Source: Bacillus sp. CH140a_4T (GTDB taxonomy: Bacteria > Bacillota > Bacilli > Bacillales > Bacillaceae_G). Taken from it: a stretch of DNA of 64,000 nucleotides. Location: NCBI RefSeq assembly GCF_008923725.1, contig NZ_WBPF01000002.1:27254-91253 (forward strand), written 5' to 3'. Numbering within the stretch: position 1 is the first letter of the stretch; each line of letters opens with the position of its first letter. Below are positions 17,283 to 25,015 of this stretch, piece by piece. Below the pieces are notes generated by a model. That model did no database searches and was not told where the DNA came from. It saw nothing but the letters and a program-made list of their open reading frames with translations. The translations under genes were made by a program, and so were the position numbers.

Positions 17283-17669
17283 TTATATAATTAGTAAAAA
17301 ATAAGATGAAATAACTAAAATAACTGCGATAACTAAGGTTGATAGCCATATAATCAATGTGGTATGTGCACGAAATGTTTGTGAGTTAATGTTTTGGCGT
17401 TTAATTAAATATTGTAGTGTTGCAATAATAATAATACCTATGCCAGCAATAACTGATCCTATTCCAATTCCAATCGCAACTTTATTGTTAAATGTGGAAA
17501 GCTCTTTTCGAACGGCTAAATGAAGATTAGCTACAAGAAATCCTAAACCAGCAATAGCAATGGCAGTACGTAACCAAGCTAAATATGTTCTTTCGTTAGC
17601 TAAATGTTGCTGAATATATTTTGAATCCACTGTTTCGAAGGCTTTTTCTGTCGTTTTCTGTTGTCTCAT
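17283..17669 (-). CDS. DUF202 (YidH-type) small membrane protein
   Basis: 128 aa. The hallmark HLANERTYLAWLRTAIAIAGLGFLV near residues 23-46 identifies the DUF202 family. Three membrane helices are visible at about 33-50, 63-86 and 103-127. Function in bacteria is not settled. It is 17 bp downstream of lgt on the same strand and ends 120 bp before the fluoride riboswitch region. A possible operon of lgt and DUF202 precedes the riboswitch-controlled crcB pair; whether it plays a part in halide tolerance is unknown. Confidence 0.88.
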   Translation of the reverse strand: MRQQKTTEKAFETVDSKYIQQHLANERTYLAWLRTAIAIAGLGFLVANLHLAVRKELSTFNNKVAIGIGIGSVIAGIGIIIIATLQYLIKRQNINSQTFRAHTTLIIWLSTLVIAVILVISSYFLLII

Positions 17670-17686
17670 TACATAGTTTCACTCCA

Positions 17687-18499
17687 TTAATCAGCAGTAT
17701 AGTGTAGGTGTGCGTATCCTTTTTTACGTCTATACCATGCAATAAGAATACTACAAATGATACACCCAATTGAGACTAACTGAGCTATCCTTATATGAGA
17801 TGTTAACATGAGGCTATCTGTACGTAAGCCTTCTACAAAAAATCTTCCTACGGAATACCATAATAAATAAGTTAGAAAGATTTCTCCTCTTTTTAAATTA
17901 GCTCTTCTTAATAAAAGCAATAGAGCTACGCCTGTAATATTCCAAATAGATTCGTATAGAAAAGTTGGATGATAATATGTGCCATTTATATTCATCTGAT
18001 TAATAATAAATTCTGGTAAATGCAAAGATTCTAAAAAACTTTTAGATACAATCCCTCCGTGGGCCTCTTGGTTTATAAAGTTTCCCCATCGTCCAATTGC
18101 TTGTCCTAAAAGTAAACATGGAGCTAAAATATCCGCCATTTTCCAAAAAGAAAGATTTCGTTTTTTTGTAAACCATATAGTTGTTAATACAGCCCCAATA
18201 ATACCACCATGGATTGCAATTCCGCCATGCCAAATTGCAAAAATTTCCCCTAGGTTATCTTTATAATAGTTCCATTCAAAGAATACATAATATATTCGTG
18301 CTGAAACAATTGAGATAGGTAAAGCCAGAAAGATTAAGTCGTAAAATATATCTGAAGGAACCCCACGTTTTTTCCCTTCATGAGTGGCTAAGATAAACCC
18401 TAATATAGCTCCTATACCAATAATAACTCCATACCAATGTACAGCAATGGGCCCTAAGTGAATTGCAATAGGATCTAAGGGGTGGGTTTGTTCTGTCAT
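17687..18499 (-). CDS. lgt: prolipoprotein diacylglyceryl transferase (Lgt)
   Basis: 270 aa multi-pass membrane enzyme. The lgt signature [14 protein letters not shown] is intact, and the motif [13 protein letters not shown] is also present. It transfers diacylglycerol from phosphatidylglycerol to the lipobox cysteine of prelipoproteins. The ATG at 18499 has AGGAGG upstream. The chromosome should hold its own lgt, so this is a mobile second copy. A plasmid lipoprotein (48637-49071) would be a substrate of either enzyme. Why lgt travels with fluoride channels is not evident from the sequence. Confidence 0.95.
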   Translation of the reverse strand: MTEQTHPLDPIAIHLGPIAVHWYGVIIGIGAILGFILATHEGKKRGVPSDIFYDLIFLALPISIVSARIYYVFFEWNYYKDNLGEIFAIWHGGIAIHGGIIGAVLTTIWFTKKRNLSFWKMADILAPCLLLGQAIGRWGNFINQEAHGGIVSKSFLESLHLPEFIINQMNINGTYYHPTFLYESIWNITGVALLLLLRRANLKRGEIFLTYLLWYSVGRFFVEGLRTDSLMLTSHIRIAQLVSIGCIICSILIAWYRRKKGYAHLHYTAD

Positions 18500-18653
18500 T
18501 AAAAAGCGCCTCCTTTTATTTAAAAGTATAACAATATATACATTTTAGATTATGTTTATTATAACATTGAAACTTACCCACATATAAACTTCCTTTTCTA
18601 TCATTCGTATTAAATTGCAAATGATATCCCAAGAGTATTAAACATCTTTACGC

Positions 18654-18712
18654 CGTCCCAAAAACGATTATTTTCGGGACGATCGAATATCAAGCGATTT
18701 TCGCTAATTTTT
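18654..18712. other. two hairpins in the gene-free stretch 18500-18931
   Basis: CGTCCC/GGGACG (18654-18659 with 18676-18681) is followed by AGCGA/TCGCT (18693-18705) and a T7 tract, as in a plus-strand terminator without a visible upstream gene. The rest of 18500-18931 holds AT-rich sequence, including a leader for the small gene at 18932. Confidence 0.35.
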
Positions 18713-18931
18713 TTCGAAAAACTTTCCCAAAACTCATCTCAAAAACTCTGTCGCTGATACGTACGTTTATGAACCATAATATATTGGAATAAAATAACTT
18801 TATCAACAAATGTTATGGATAAATATATACAAAGAGCAGCAGTTCAAAAAGTAAAATGGTGATTCAAGTTGAAAAACTACTCATTTGGGTGTTTTTTTCT
18901 CTGTCTTACATACACAAAAGGAGATTGCATC

Positions 18932-19093
18932 TTGAATATTATCGACTTAGAACTAGTACGAAAGCGAAAAATAAAGGGAAATAAAATGATTACAATACCA
19001 ATTATTGAACGGGTCTTTAAAGTAAATGAAGAAATTCAGTTTGAAGTAACTGGTGAAAAAGAACTTCCTATTGCTTGGCTAGAAAAGGAATAG
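18932..19093 (+). CDS. hypothetical small protein, 53 aa, TTG start
   Basis: A longer frame opens at 18869, but the TTG at 18932 has AAAGGAG seven bases upstream and is the better start. The product is soluble and ends EKELPIAWLEKE, with a beta-rich middle (TIPIIERVFKVNEEIQFEV). I do not recognise the family. It lies alone between lgt and the resolvase gene and is probably a passenger. From 19094 to 19336 I see only AT-rich sequence. Confidence 0.45.
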   Translation: MNIIDLELVRKRKIKGNKMITIPIIERVFKVNEEIQFEVTGEKELPIAWLEKE

Positions 19094-19336
19094 ATACTTC
19101 TGTTCTTGTTTATTTTTTTATAAAAACGAAAGTGGAATTTTGAATATCAGTCATATATTTTTCATAATTTAATGCAAATAAAGTAAAACTTTAATCAGTA
19201 GGAAGGCTATTCATCCCCGCAGATTAATAGCTCTCACAAATGAGGCTTTTACGAACAGTTATACAATCAATAAATAAGGAAAAGATTTTTATCATTACCT
19301 TGAATTCTTTTTACAAATACGCATCGAACCACAAAA

Positions 19337-19359
19337 AGAACCAGCTTACAACTGGTTCT
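19337..19359 (-). terminator. terminator overlapping the resolvase stop codon
   Basis: AGAACCAG / CTGGTTCT with a seven-base loop containing the TAA stop of the minus-strand resolvase, followed on that strand by TTTTTG. Confidence 0.75.
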
Positions 19360-19993
19360 GATTCAGTGTACGTTCATATTCCTTGATTATTTTATAAAAG
19401 GTATTTTTCTTTAAATCTAACATTTCCATAAATTGAACTCCTGTTATTTTTTTATCTTTCCACTTTGGATAAGTTTCTTCTATTATATATAGCTGCTTTT
19501 GGCTTAAGGATGAGAGGTTAAATTGAGGACGCCCTAAATGTTTTCCTTGAGATTTAGCTACCGCAATTCCTTCAGCTTGTCGCTGTCGAATTTTTTTGCG
19601 CTCTTGATCTGCAACATAGGAAAGCAAAGATAAAAATTGGTCTTCCATTAATCGGCCCATATCACCCATCTCACGAAATTTCCGGCTATCAAACAGGGTT
19701 TCATTTTCTAAAACTACGATATCAGCTTGTAATTGTCTTGTTATATACTTCCATTCTGAAATTACCTCATCATAATTGCGGCCCATACGATCTAATGCAT
19801 CTATGTAGACAATATCACCTGTACTTAAAATTTTTCGTAATAATTGATATTGAGGACGATCAAAATGTCGTCCACTTGCTTTATCAACAAAAATGCGTCG
19901 AGCTTCCACTCCTCGTTCCATCATCTTATGTAATTGACGTTGTTCATTTTGATCTTTTGTACTTACACGTATATATCCGTAAACATTTGACAT
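19346..19993 (-). CDS. serine resolvase (TnpR/plasmid-resolvase type)
   Basis: 215 aa. The catalytic domain has Ser11 in YIRVSTKDQN, the DRMGR segment and the RQAEGIAVAKSQGKHLGRP hinge. The C-terminal residues from about 150 form the helix-turn-helix that binds res subsites. It resolves cointegrates or plasmid dimers by double-strand cleavage at site I. The res site lies immediately upstream (20039-20161), with the Tn3-like order of III, II, I from the gene outward. No matching transposase is present in the window, so it may now serve plasmid multimer resolution or be a relic of a Tn3-family element. Confidence 0.93.
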   Translation of the reverse strand: MSNVYGYIRVSTKDQNEQRQLHKMMERGVEARRIFVDKASGRHFDRPQYQLLRKILSTGDIVYIDALDRMGRNYDEVISEWKYITRQLQADIVVLENETLFDSRKFREMGDMGRLMEDQFLSLLSYVADQERKKIRQRQAEGIAVAKSQGKHLGRPQFNLSSLSQKQLYIIEETYPKWKDKKITGVQFMEMLDLKKNTFYKIIKEYERTLNQNQL

Positions 19994-20038
19994 TTTTTAT
20001 ATTCTCCTTACATTTGTTACCACAATTATATCATTTTT

Positions 20039-20161
20039 GTTTATAAAGATGTTGATTAAAAATAAACGTTTATAAATCTAATTTAATCACCTTTGTAAAC
20101 TTGATATATCAACGTTTCATAGATAGAGCCTCTTAGTTTATAAAAGTATACCTTTACAAAC
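20039..20161. promoter_or_regulatory. three-part res site of the adjacent resolvase
   Basis: Three dyads built from GTTTATAAA-type half sites: 20039-20067 (29 bp, nearest the gene, site III-like), 20068-20100 (33 bp, site II-like) and 20136-20161 (26 bp, site I-like, centre TATA). The outermost dyad has the best symmetry (GTTTATAAAAG and CCTTTACAAAC). Sites I and II have centres about 64 bp apart, near six helical turns. The resolvase promoter must lie within this site, giving autoregulation. Confidence 0.75.
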
Positions 20162-20219
20162 ATCATGCGGAAGAAAAATACATTTCGTATTAATTAGTAA
20201 AACAATCAAAAGTAAGGTG

Positions 20220-20262
20220 AATTATACCATTTGTTTGGTACTAGATGTAATTTGGTATAATT
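20220..20262 (+). promoter_or_regulatory. promoter with operator-like repeats for the deacetylase gene
   Basis: AATTATACCA (20220-20229) and TGGTATAATT (20253-20262) form a perfect 10-bp inverted repeat. The second arm contains the -10 box TATAAT (20256-20261). The -35 region is poor (TTGTTT or GTTTGG). The overlap suggests repression by a dimeric regulator or an unusual promoter. Confidence 0.5.
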
Positions 20263-20309
20263 GTATTTAAACAAATTATTGCTAATAGGTAGAGGAAGGA
20301 ATATAGAGA

Positions 20310-21131
20310 GTGAAAAAAACATTTCAGGCCAAAAGATTCTTAATATCAATTCTAATGGTAGCCCTAGTGTTAATTATTTATTTTGTGATTCAATCAATTG
20401 TATCACCCGCAAGAGGGGTAACAAACCAAGACAATCCAATTCAGCTGGTAGGCGAACAGCCCAACGTTGAGATAAACAAACGAGTACCTAATCAATTTAA
20501 CGGTCAAATACGGAAAGTTGCATATCTTACATTTGATGATGGACCAGGAAAGTATACAGCTGAGCTTTTAGATATACTAAAACAGCAAGATGTTAAAGTA
20601 ACTTTTTTCTTAACTGGTAAGAATGTAAAGGCATATCCTGATTTAGTAAAACGAGAAAAAGTAGAAGGTCATTATGTGGGTATGCATAGCATGACTCATG
20701 ATTTCAAAAAATTATATACAAATGGTGACTATGTTAATGAAATGACAACAAATCAAAATTTAATAGCGAACATTATTAGAGAAAAACCACAATTAACCCG
20801 ACCTCCTTATGGTTCTATGCCTGGATTAAATGAAGAACTTCGTAATAAGGTAGTAGATGGTAGATTTAAAGTATGGGATTGGACAATTGACTCCCTAGAT
20901 TGGAAGTATAATAACGTACCTATAGAGTCTGCTTCAATGAATATTGCTCAAAATGTACTTACTAATGCAACGAAATCCCAAGAAGTTATATTAATGCATG
21001 ATATTCACCCTCAAGCAGTTGCAGCCGTACCAGCCATTATAAAAGGATTAAAGGAAAAAGGGTATGAATTTGAAGCATATCACGAAAACAATCACTTCCC
21101 TTTAAATTTCTGGCAGGATCCACGTATTTAA
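20310..21131 (+). CDS. polysaccharide deacetylase (NodB-type, membrane-anchored)
   Basis: 273 aa starting at GTG 20310, nine bases after AGGAAGGA. Residues 10-32 form a signal anchor. The NodB domain has all motifs: TFDDGPG (catalytic base Asp and metal Asp), HSMTHDF (metal His pair), RPPYGSMPG, WDWTIDSLDW and the final LMHDI His. It should remove acetyl groups from GlcNAc or MurNAc in peptidoglycan outside the cell, which alters lysozyme sensitivity or spore-cortex chemistry. The B. cereus group has many chromosomal paralogues. Here it is next to a resolvase and res site, consistent with being transposon cargo. Confidence 0.92.
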   Translation: MKKTFQAKRFLISILMVALVLIIYFVIQSIVSPARGVTNQDNPIQLVGEQPNVEINKRVPNQFNGQIRKVAYLTFDDGPGKYTAELLDILKQQDVKVTFFLTGKNVKAYPDLVKREKVEGHYVGMHSMTHDFKKLYTNGDYVNEMTTNQNLIANIIREKPQLTRPPYGSMPGLNEELRNKVVDGRFKVWDWTIDSLDWKYNNVPIESASMNIAQNVLTNATKSQEVILMHDIHPQAVAAVPAIIKGLKEKGYEFEAYHENNHFPLNFWQDPRI

Positions 21132-21196
21132 ACAGTGCCACAAAGCTCAAAATTATAAAGGTTCCACGTTATATCGTAATCTCAAAAACTCTAAAA

Positions 21197-21228
21197 GCCC
21201 CTGACTAAGTAGATACATAGTCAGGGGC
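21197..21228. terminator. strong hairpin between convergent genes
   Basis: GCCCCTGACTA (21197-21207) pairs with TAGTCAGGGGC (21218-21228). It lies between the deacetylase gene and the convergent spo0M-like gene. Confidence 0.7.
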
Positions 21229-21258
21229 CATATAAATTATCAATTTGATAATGAGGTA

Positions 21259-22212
21259 TTACTCATCATCATTATCTCCAAAGAAATCTCCTAGGAACGA
21301 TTCTTCTTCTTCAATGCCTAGTTCTTCGGTTGCTTCTTCTACCATTTCCTCTACACCTAATCCATCGATTAATTCATTCAATAACATGCCACCTAATATT
21401 CCGACAGCTAAACCACCAATCATACCTGTAATTGGATTTCTTTCATTACTGCTCTGATGGGCTTGTTGTGTTTGATATGAGAATGGTTGTGCATAAGCAT
21501 GCGGAGCATTTACCATTTCATTTATATATTCTTTTAAAATATTAGCTATTTGTCTACTTTCTTTTAATACATCTTGTTCAATGAAAAATTCACGTCTTGC
21601 TTCCATTTCCCCATGTCTAGTTCTGCAATCTACTTCCATCCAAATGCGAATCCCTGACTCTTCATAAGCAAAACGAATCTCTATTTCATCAACTTCGTTT
21701 ACAAATAATTCTCTTGGGAAAAAGGAAAACTCTTGGCCCCATGTATCTAATTTACCCGATGTAGATTTTTCCTGGAATCCTAATCGATTCAATGCATAAA
21801 AAACATTTTGCACTTCTTCCGGTACTTCAATAACAAGACGATCAAAGTCTTTTCGATCTACGCCACCTTCAATGTCTAAGTGCGTATCGAAATAGTAAGA
21901 AACTCCACCTCTAGATACAGGCAGGTCTCTTGGGATATCATAAGAAAATGAGATTACCTTGGACTCCTCTGGAAGAATGTTATAGAATCCGTTCAATGGA
22001 ATTGTTGCTACCTTACGTGTAACAGATCCTTGTTTTGTTACAACACTCATCATGAAGTCTGCTGTAAGGCTATTCATTTTTTGTTCAACTTGACCGCCTT
22101 CAATCCAAGCTTCTCCATGCAGTGTTTCGCCAGCAGAATAAGATGGTTTTTTAAAACGTAAATCTACTGTTGCTGCACCTTTACCGAATTTAGCCAAAAT
22201 CTTTTTAAACAT
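21259..22212 (-). CDS. spo0M: sporulation-control protein Spo0M-like, with acidic C-terminal extension
   Basis: 317 aa. The first 250 residues match the Spo0M arrestin-like beta-sandwich (VDLRFKKPSYSAGETLHGEAWIEGG near the N-terminus, then PRDLPVSRGGVSYYF). Spo0M affects the phosphorelay of sporulation in Bacillus. B. subtilis Spo0M is about 258 aa; this protein is longer, with a Gly-rich hydrophobic stretch (GMIGGLAVGILGGMLL) and a very acidic tail (EEEESFLGDFFGDNDDE). The tail may be a membrane-linked or regulatory add-on. This is normally a chromosomal gene, so its location here suggests capture of a chromosomal block or a second copy. Confidence 0.88.
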   Translation of the reverse strand: MFKKILAKFGKGAATVDLRFKKPSYSAGETLHGEAWIEGGQVEQKMNSLTADFMMSVVTKQGSVTRKVATIPLNGFYNILPEESKVISFSYDIPRDLPVSRGGVSYYFDTHLDIEGGVDRKDFDRLVIEVPEEVQNVFYALNRLGFQEKSTSGKLDTWGQEFSFFPRELFVNEVDEIEIRFAYEESGIRIWMEVDCRTRHGEMEARREFFIEQDVLKESRQIANILKEYINEMVNAPHAYAQPFSYQTQQAHQSSNERNPITGMIGGLAVGILGGMLLNELIDGLGVEEMVEEATEELGIEEEESFLGDFFGDNDDE

Positions 22213-22274
22213 TTTGTCTCTCCCTTTTTCCTTATAATGTATTTATTTTATTCATTAGAGAATCCAAACGGTAA

Positions 22275-23612
22275 CTACTCTGTTACCGTTTGTTTAATTT
22301 CATCTTCTTGTTCATGCTCTTTTGCTTTTTGAATTTCTATTCGTTTTATATGATGTGAGTCTTTCGAAATAATTTTAAATTCATATCCTTCGGATTCAAC
22401 AGACTGTCCTTCTTGCATATGATAATTCTGCATCATGACCCAACCACCAATGGTGTCTACATCTTTATCGTCTAAATGTAAATCTAGTAAGTCATTTAAT
22501 TCGCTTATTAATACTTTTCCATCTACAATCTTATGAGTTTCACTGATATGTTGGATTGGAGCATGTTCATCTTCATCATATTCATCTCGGATTTCTCCTA
22601 CAATTTCTTCAAGAATATCCTCAATCGTTACAATACCTGCTGTTCCACCATATTCATCATATAATACGGCTAATGGAATACGTCTCTTCTGCATTTCTAA
22701 CATTAAATCATGAATTGGAATTGTCTCAATTACTTGAATAACTGGACGTGTATACGGACGAATTGTATCAAATGATTCTGTACTCTTGTTTATATAACGA
22801 ATAAAGAAGTCTTTTACATTCACCATACCGATAATTTCGTCTTTATCTTCTCCAAATACAGGATAACGCGTATATTTTTCACTTTGTATTGTATTAATAT
22901 GTTCCTCTAGAGAATTATCTACGTGTAAACCAATAATTTCTGTACGGGGTACCATAATTTCTTTTGCAATACGATTATCAAATTCAAATATGTTATTTAC
23001 ATATTTATACTCTGCGTGATTAATTTCTCCACGCTCATAACTTTCTGAAAGGATAAGACGTAACTCTTCTTCTGAGTGAGCTACTTCATGTTCAGATACT
23101 GGTTTTAAACCAAATAATCCAGTTAACATCCTTGCAGATCCATTTAATAATCGAATGAATGGATACATAATTTTATAGAACCAAATAAGTGGGGTAGAGA
23201 GTAATAATGTCACTTTTTCAGCTTTTTGAATCGCGAAAGTTTTTGGTGCCAATTCACCAACTACAACATGTAGATAAGTCATTAAAGTAAATGCAATTGC
23301 TAGAGATAAAATACCTGCAAGAGAGGAATTGATATCCCATCTTTCAAATAAAGGATGTAACAATCTCTCAATCGTTGGTTCACCTAACCAGCCTAATCCC
23401 ATTGCCGTGACTGTAATTCCTAATTGACACGCTGACAAATATTCATCTAAATTTGATGTTACTTTTTTAGCTGCTAAGGCACCCTTCTTACCTTCTAACA
23501 CAAATTGATCCACTTTCGAACTTCTAATTTTTACAATCGCAAATTCGGCTGCTACGAAAAAGCCTGTAAAACCAATTAAAACTGCTACCAACACTAAATT
23601 TAATATTTCCAA
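22275..23612 (-). CDS. CNNM/HlyC-CorC-family membrane protein with CBS domains
   Basis: 445 aa in four parts. A DUF21 (CNNM) membrane domain spans residues about 1-175 with helices near 3-25, 55-80, 90-115 and 125-150. A CBS pair follows at about 205-325 (KEIMVPRTEII, then DKDEIIGMVNVKDF and GGTAGIVTIEDILEEIVGEI). A CorC_HlyC transporter-associated domain closes the protein (residues 345-425), ending in an acidic tail. The family is linked to divalent cation (Mg2+) export and ion homeostasis. The first possible start is TTG 23612, right after an in-frame TAG. Its Shine-Dalgarno AAAGG lies in the 3' arm of a hairpin at 23619-23643. Confidence 0.88.
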   Translation of the reverse strand: MEILNLVLVAVLIGFTGFFVAAEFAIVKIRSSKVDQFVLEGKKGALAAKKVTSNLDEYLSACQLGITVTAMGLGWLGEPTIERLLHPLFERWDINSSLAGILSLAIAFTLMTYLHVVVGELAPKTFAIQKAEKVTLLLSTPLIWFYKIMYPFIRLLNGSARMLTGLFGLKPVSEHEVAHSEEELRLILSESYERGEINHAEYKYVNNIFEFDNRIAKEIMVPRTEIIGLHVDNSLEEHINTIQSEKYTRYPVFGEDKDEIIGMVNVKDFFIRYINKSTESFDTIRPYTRPVIQVIETIPIHDLMLEMQKRRIPLAVLYDEYGGTAGIVTIEDILEEIVGEIRDEYDEDEHAPIQHISETHKIVDGKVLISELNDLLDLHLDDKDVDTIGGWVMMQNYHMQEGQSVESEGYEFKIISKDSHHIKRIEIQKAKEHEQEDEIKQTVTE

Positions 23613-23618
23613 CTAATA

Positions 23619-23643
23619 CCTTTAGTTTCGAAAAAACTAAAGG
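23619..23643 (-). promoter_or_regulatory. hairpin covering the ribosome-binding site of the CBS-domain gene
   Basis: CCTTTAGTTT (23619-23628) pairs with AAACTAAAGG (23634-23643). On the mRNA the arm nearer the TTG start contains AAAGG, so pairing would mask it. A second, stronger GGAGGTGG sits upstream of the hairpin. This could be translational control or a passive effect. Confidence 0.4.
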
Positions 23644-23681
23644 ATCCACCTCCTATAAAAAGCATTCTTATTTATATACTT

Positions 23682-23759
23682 TTAGTCTTCTTCATTTCCT
23701 TGGAAGAACATCGTTACATATTTTACCAGCTCCAGAACTTCCATCGGATGAAAGAACAT
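23682..23759 (-). CDS. possible 25-aa leader ORF upstream of the CBS-domain gene
   Basis: ATG at 23759 follows AAAGGAG by ten bases and reads MFFHPMEVLELVKYVTMFFQ plus five residues to a TAA. It is short and amphipathic. It lies between the MerR gene and the CBS-domain gene on the same strand. Support is only the ribosome-binding site and position. Confidence 0.25.
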   Translation of the reverse strand: MFFHPMEVLELVKYVTMFFQGNEED

Positions 23760-23774
23760 CGCTTCATTTCTCCT

Positions 23775-24194
23775 TTAACTTAAAAATAAAACAAGCGTTT
23801 GAATCAGTGTCGTTGCTTGACCGGATAATCCCTTCATATAAAGTTTCTTTTGTTCTTCTGTCAGATTATCCAATAGCGGCTTCAAATGCATTAATTCATG
23901 TTCTAATTGCTGAAGATGCCCCGACACATCATTCACTTGTTCTGCAAGTTTATGGTTTAATACTGTTTGATTTTGTTGATTATCTAATACTTTTCTAATC
24001 TCACTGAGTTGCATATTTAATTGTTTGCATTTTTCAATGAATTTCAAACGATCCACTGCTGATTGATCGTAGTAACGATAATTTTTATTGGAACGTTTTG
24101 CTTTTAATAAGCCTAAATTCGTATAATAATCAATGGTTCTTTTCGAAACCTGAGCCAGCTCTGCCACCTCTCCGATTCGATATCGGTTCCCAAT
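23775..24194 (-). CDS. MerR-family regulator, probably with a non-AUG (AUU/AUC) start
   Basis: The N-terminal winged helix reads NRYRIGEVAELAQVSKRTIDYYTNLGLL, followed by a coiled-coil dimer helix and a hydrophobic end (TTLIQTLVLFLS). The only usual start codon (GTG 24167) would delete the first half of the DNA-binding helix. In-frame codons ATT (24194) and ATC (24197) follow AGGGGTGACGG by a few bases, and a TGA precedes them, so translation probably begins at one of these rare starts, or the gene has lost its ATG. No Cys or metal-binding pattern is seen. It probably controls the CBS-domain transporter downstream. Confidence 0.7.
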   Translation of the reverse strand: MGNRYRIGEVAELAQVSKRTIDYYTNLGLLKAKRSNKNYRYYDQSAVDRLKFIEKCKQLNMQLSEIRKVLDNQQNQTVLNHKLAEQVNDVSGHLQQLEHELMHLKPLLDNLTEEQKKLYMKGLSGQATTLIQTLVLFLS

Positions 24195-24346
24195 GATCCG
24201 TCACCCCTTCACTTAAATTAGCTAAATAGTAGCATACAGAAAACCGTACAGTCAAACGTTATAGTTTTTATTTTTCAAAAAAATTAATTCTGTTCAAAAA
24301 GTTGACATATTATCTCTTTTTTACATTAAACTGCCATATTCAATTA

Positions 24347-24782
24347 CTAGTGTACCAAACGTAATATGCTTTGAATAAGTCTTGTCTGCATTACATAGTA
24401 ATGTACGAAGAATGCTATTAGTCCACCTAACATAATTCCTACTAGCACATCGAATGGAAAGTGTACATCAATCCAAATTCTTGATACAGCACCCCCACTA
24501 GCTGCAATAATGCACAAGAATCCAAACTGTTTTCGATAGAACCAAATGGTAACAGCAATTACCAAAGCACGCGCTATATGATTGCTAGGGAATGAGCTAT
24601 TAGCTGTATATTCTAACAGTTGATTTACATCGTAAGAAATAAAGGGACGATTTCGATAAAAAGAAATGAATACTTTTACTGATTACGACAGTTAAACCAG
24701 CTGCTAACAAGGCTTGAAAAACAATTTTTTTGTTTCTAGAACCCAAAAATAAAAAGAAACCTAGAATTAAAACAAAAGCTAG
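24347..24782 (-). pseudogene. bcrC-like undecaprenyl-diphosphatase (PAP2) remnant
   Basis: Translation in two frames gives the C-terminal two thirds of a BcrC-type PAP2 phosphatase. One frame reads LVLILGF..RNKKIVFQALLAAGLTVVISK and the other continues FYRNRPFISYDVNQLLEYTANSSFPSNH, then ASGGAVSRIWIDVHFPFDV. The switch is near 24672-24682. The SNH and SRxxxxxHFPxD phosphatase motifs remain, but the N-terminal helices are gone at about 24783, where an unrelated fragment begins. The family recycles the undecaprenyl carrier and confers bacitracin resistance. The gene is dead: 5' truncated and frameshifted. Confidence 0.8.
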
Positions 24783-24783
24783 C

Positions 24784-24969
24784 GGAGATCCGGATTTTAT
24801 TAGCTTTAATGTAATGGAAGATAAGTCCGCTGCAACGGATCCTACTCATTTCTCTGGTGTATTAAGCGGCAATCGAACAAGTGTTGTATCTAAAAGATCT
24901 CTTTATATTGCCAACCCTAAGAATGCTACCTCTGAATTTACTGTAATTGTATCTGCTATGGTTCAATAA
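24784..24969 (+). pseudogene. 3' fragment of an unrecognised gene
   Basis: Plus-strand reading from about 24784 (GDPDFISFNVMEDKS) to the TAA gives about 61 residues with beta-rich composition (SRSLYIANPK region, SEFTVIVSAMVQ end). The preceding part of the open frame back to 24730 is antisense to the bcrC remnant and not real. There is no start or ribosome-binding site. It is followed by a proper terminator, so this is the true 3' end of a gene whose front has been lost. I do not recognise the family. Confidence 0.5.
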
Positions 24970-24979
24970 GTAAAATCAG

Positions 24980-25015
24980 AAAAGAGACTATGAAATATTT
25001 TTTAGTCTCTTTTTT
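24980..25015 (+). terminator. terminator of the lost gene
   Basis: AAAAGAGACTA (24980-24990) pairs with TAGTCTCTTTT and ends in T6. Confidence 0.75.

Noticed and set aside
24730-24783. N-terminal part of the open frame 24730-24969
   Set aside because: It is antisense to the bcrC-like remnant; only the part after about 24784 looks like a separate gene fragment.
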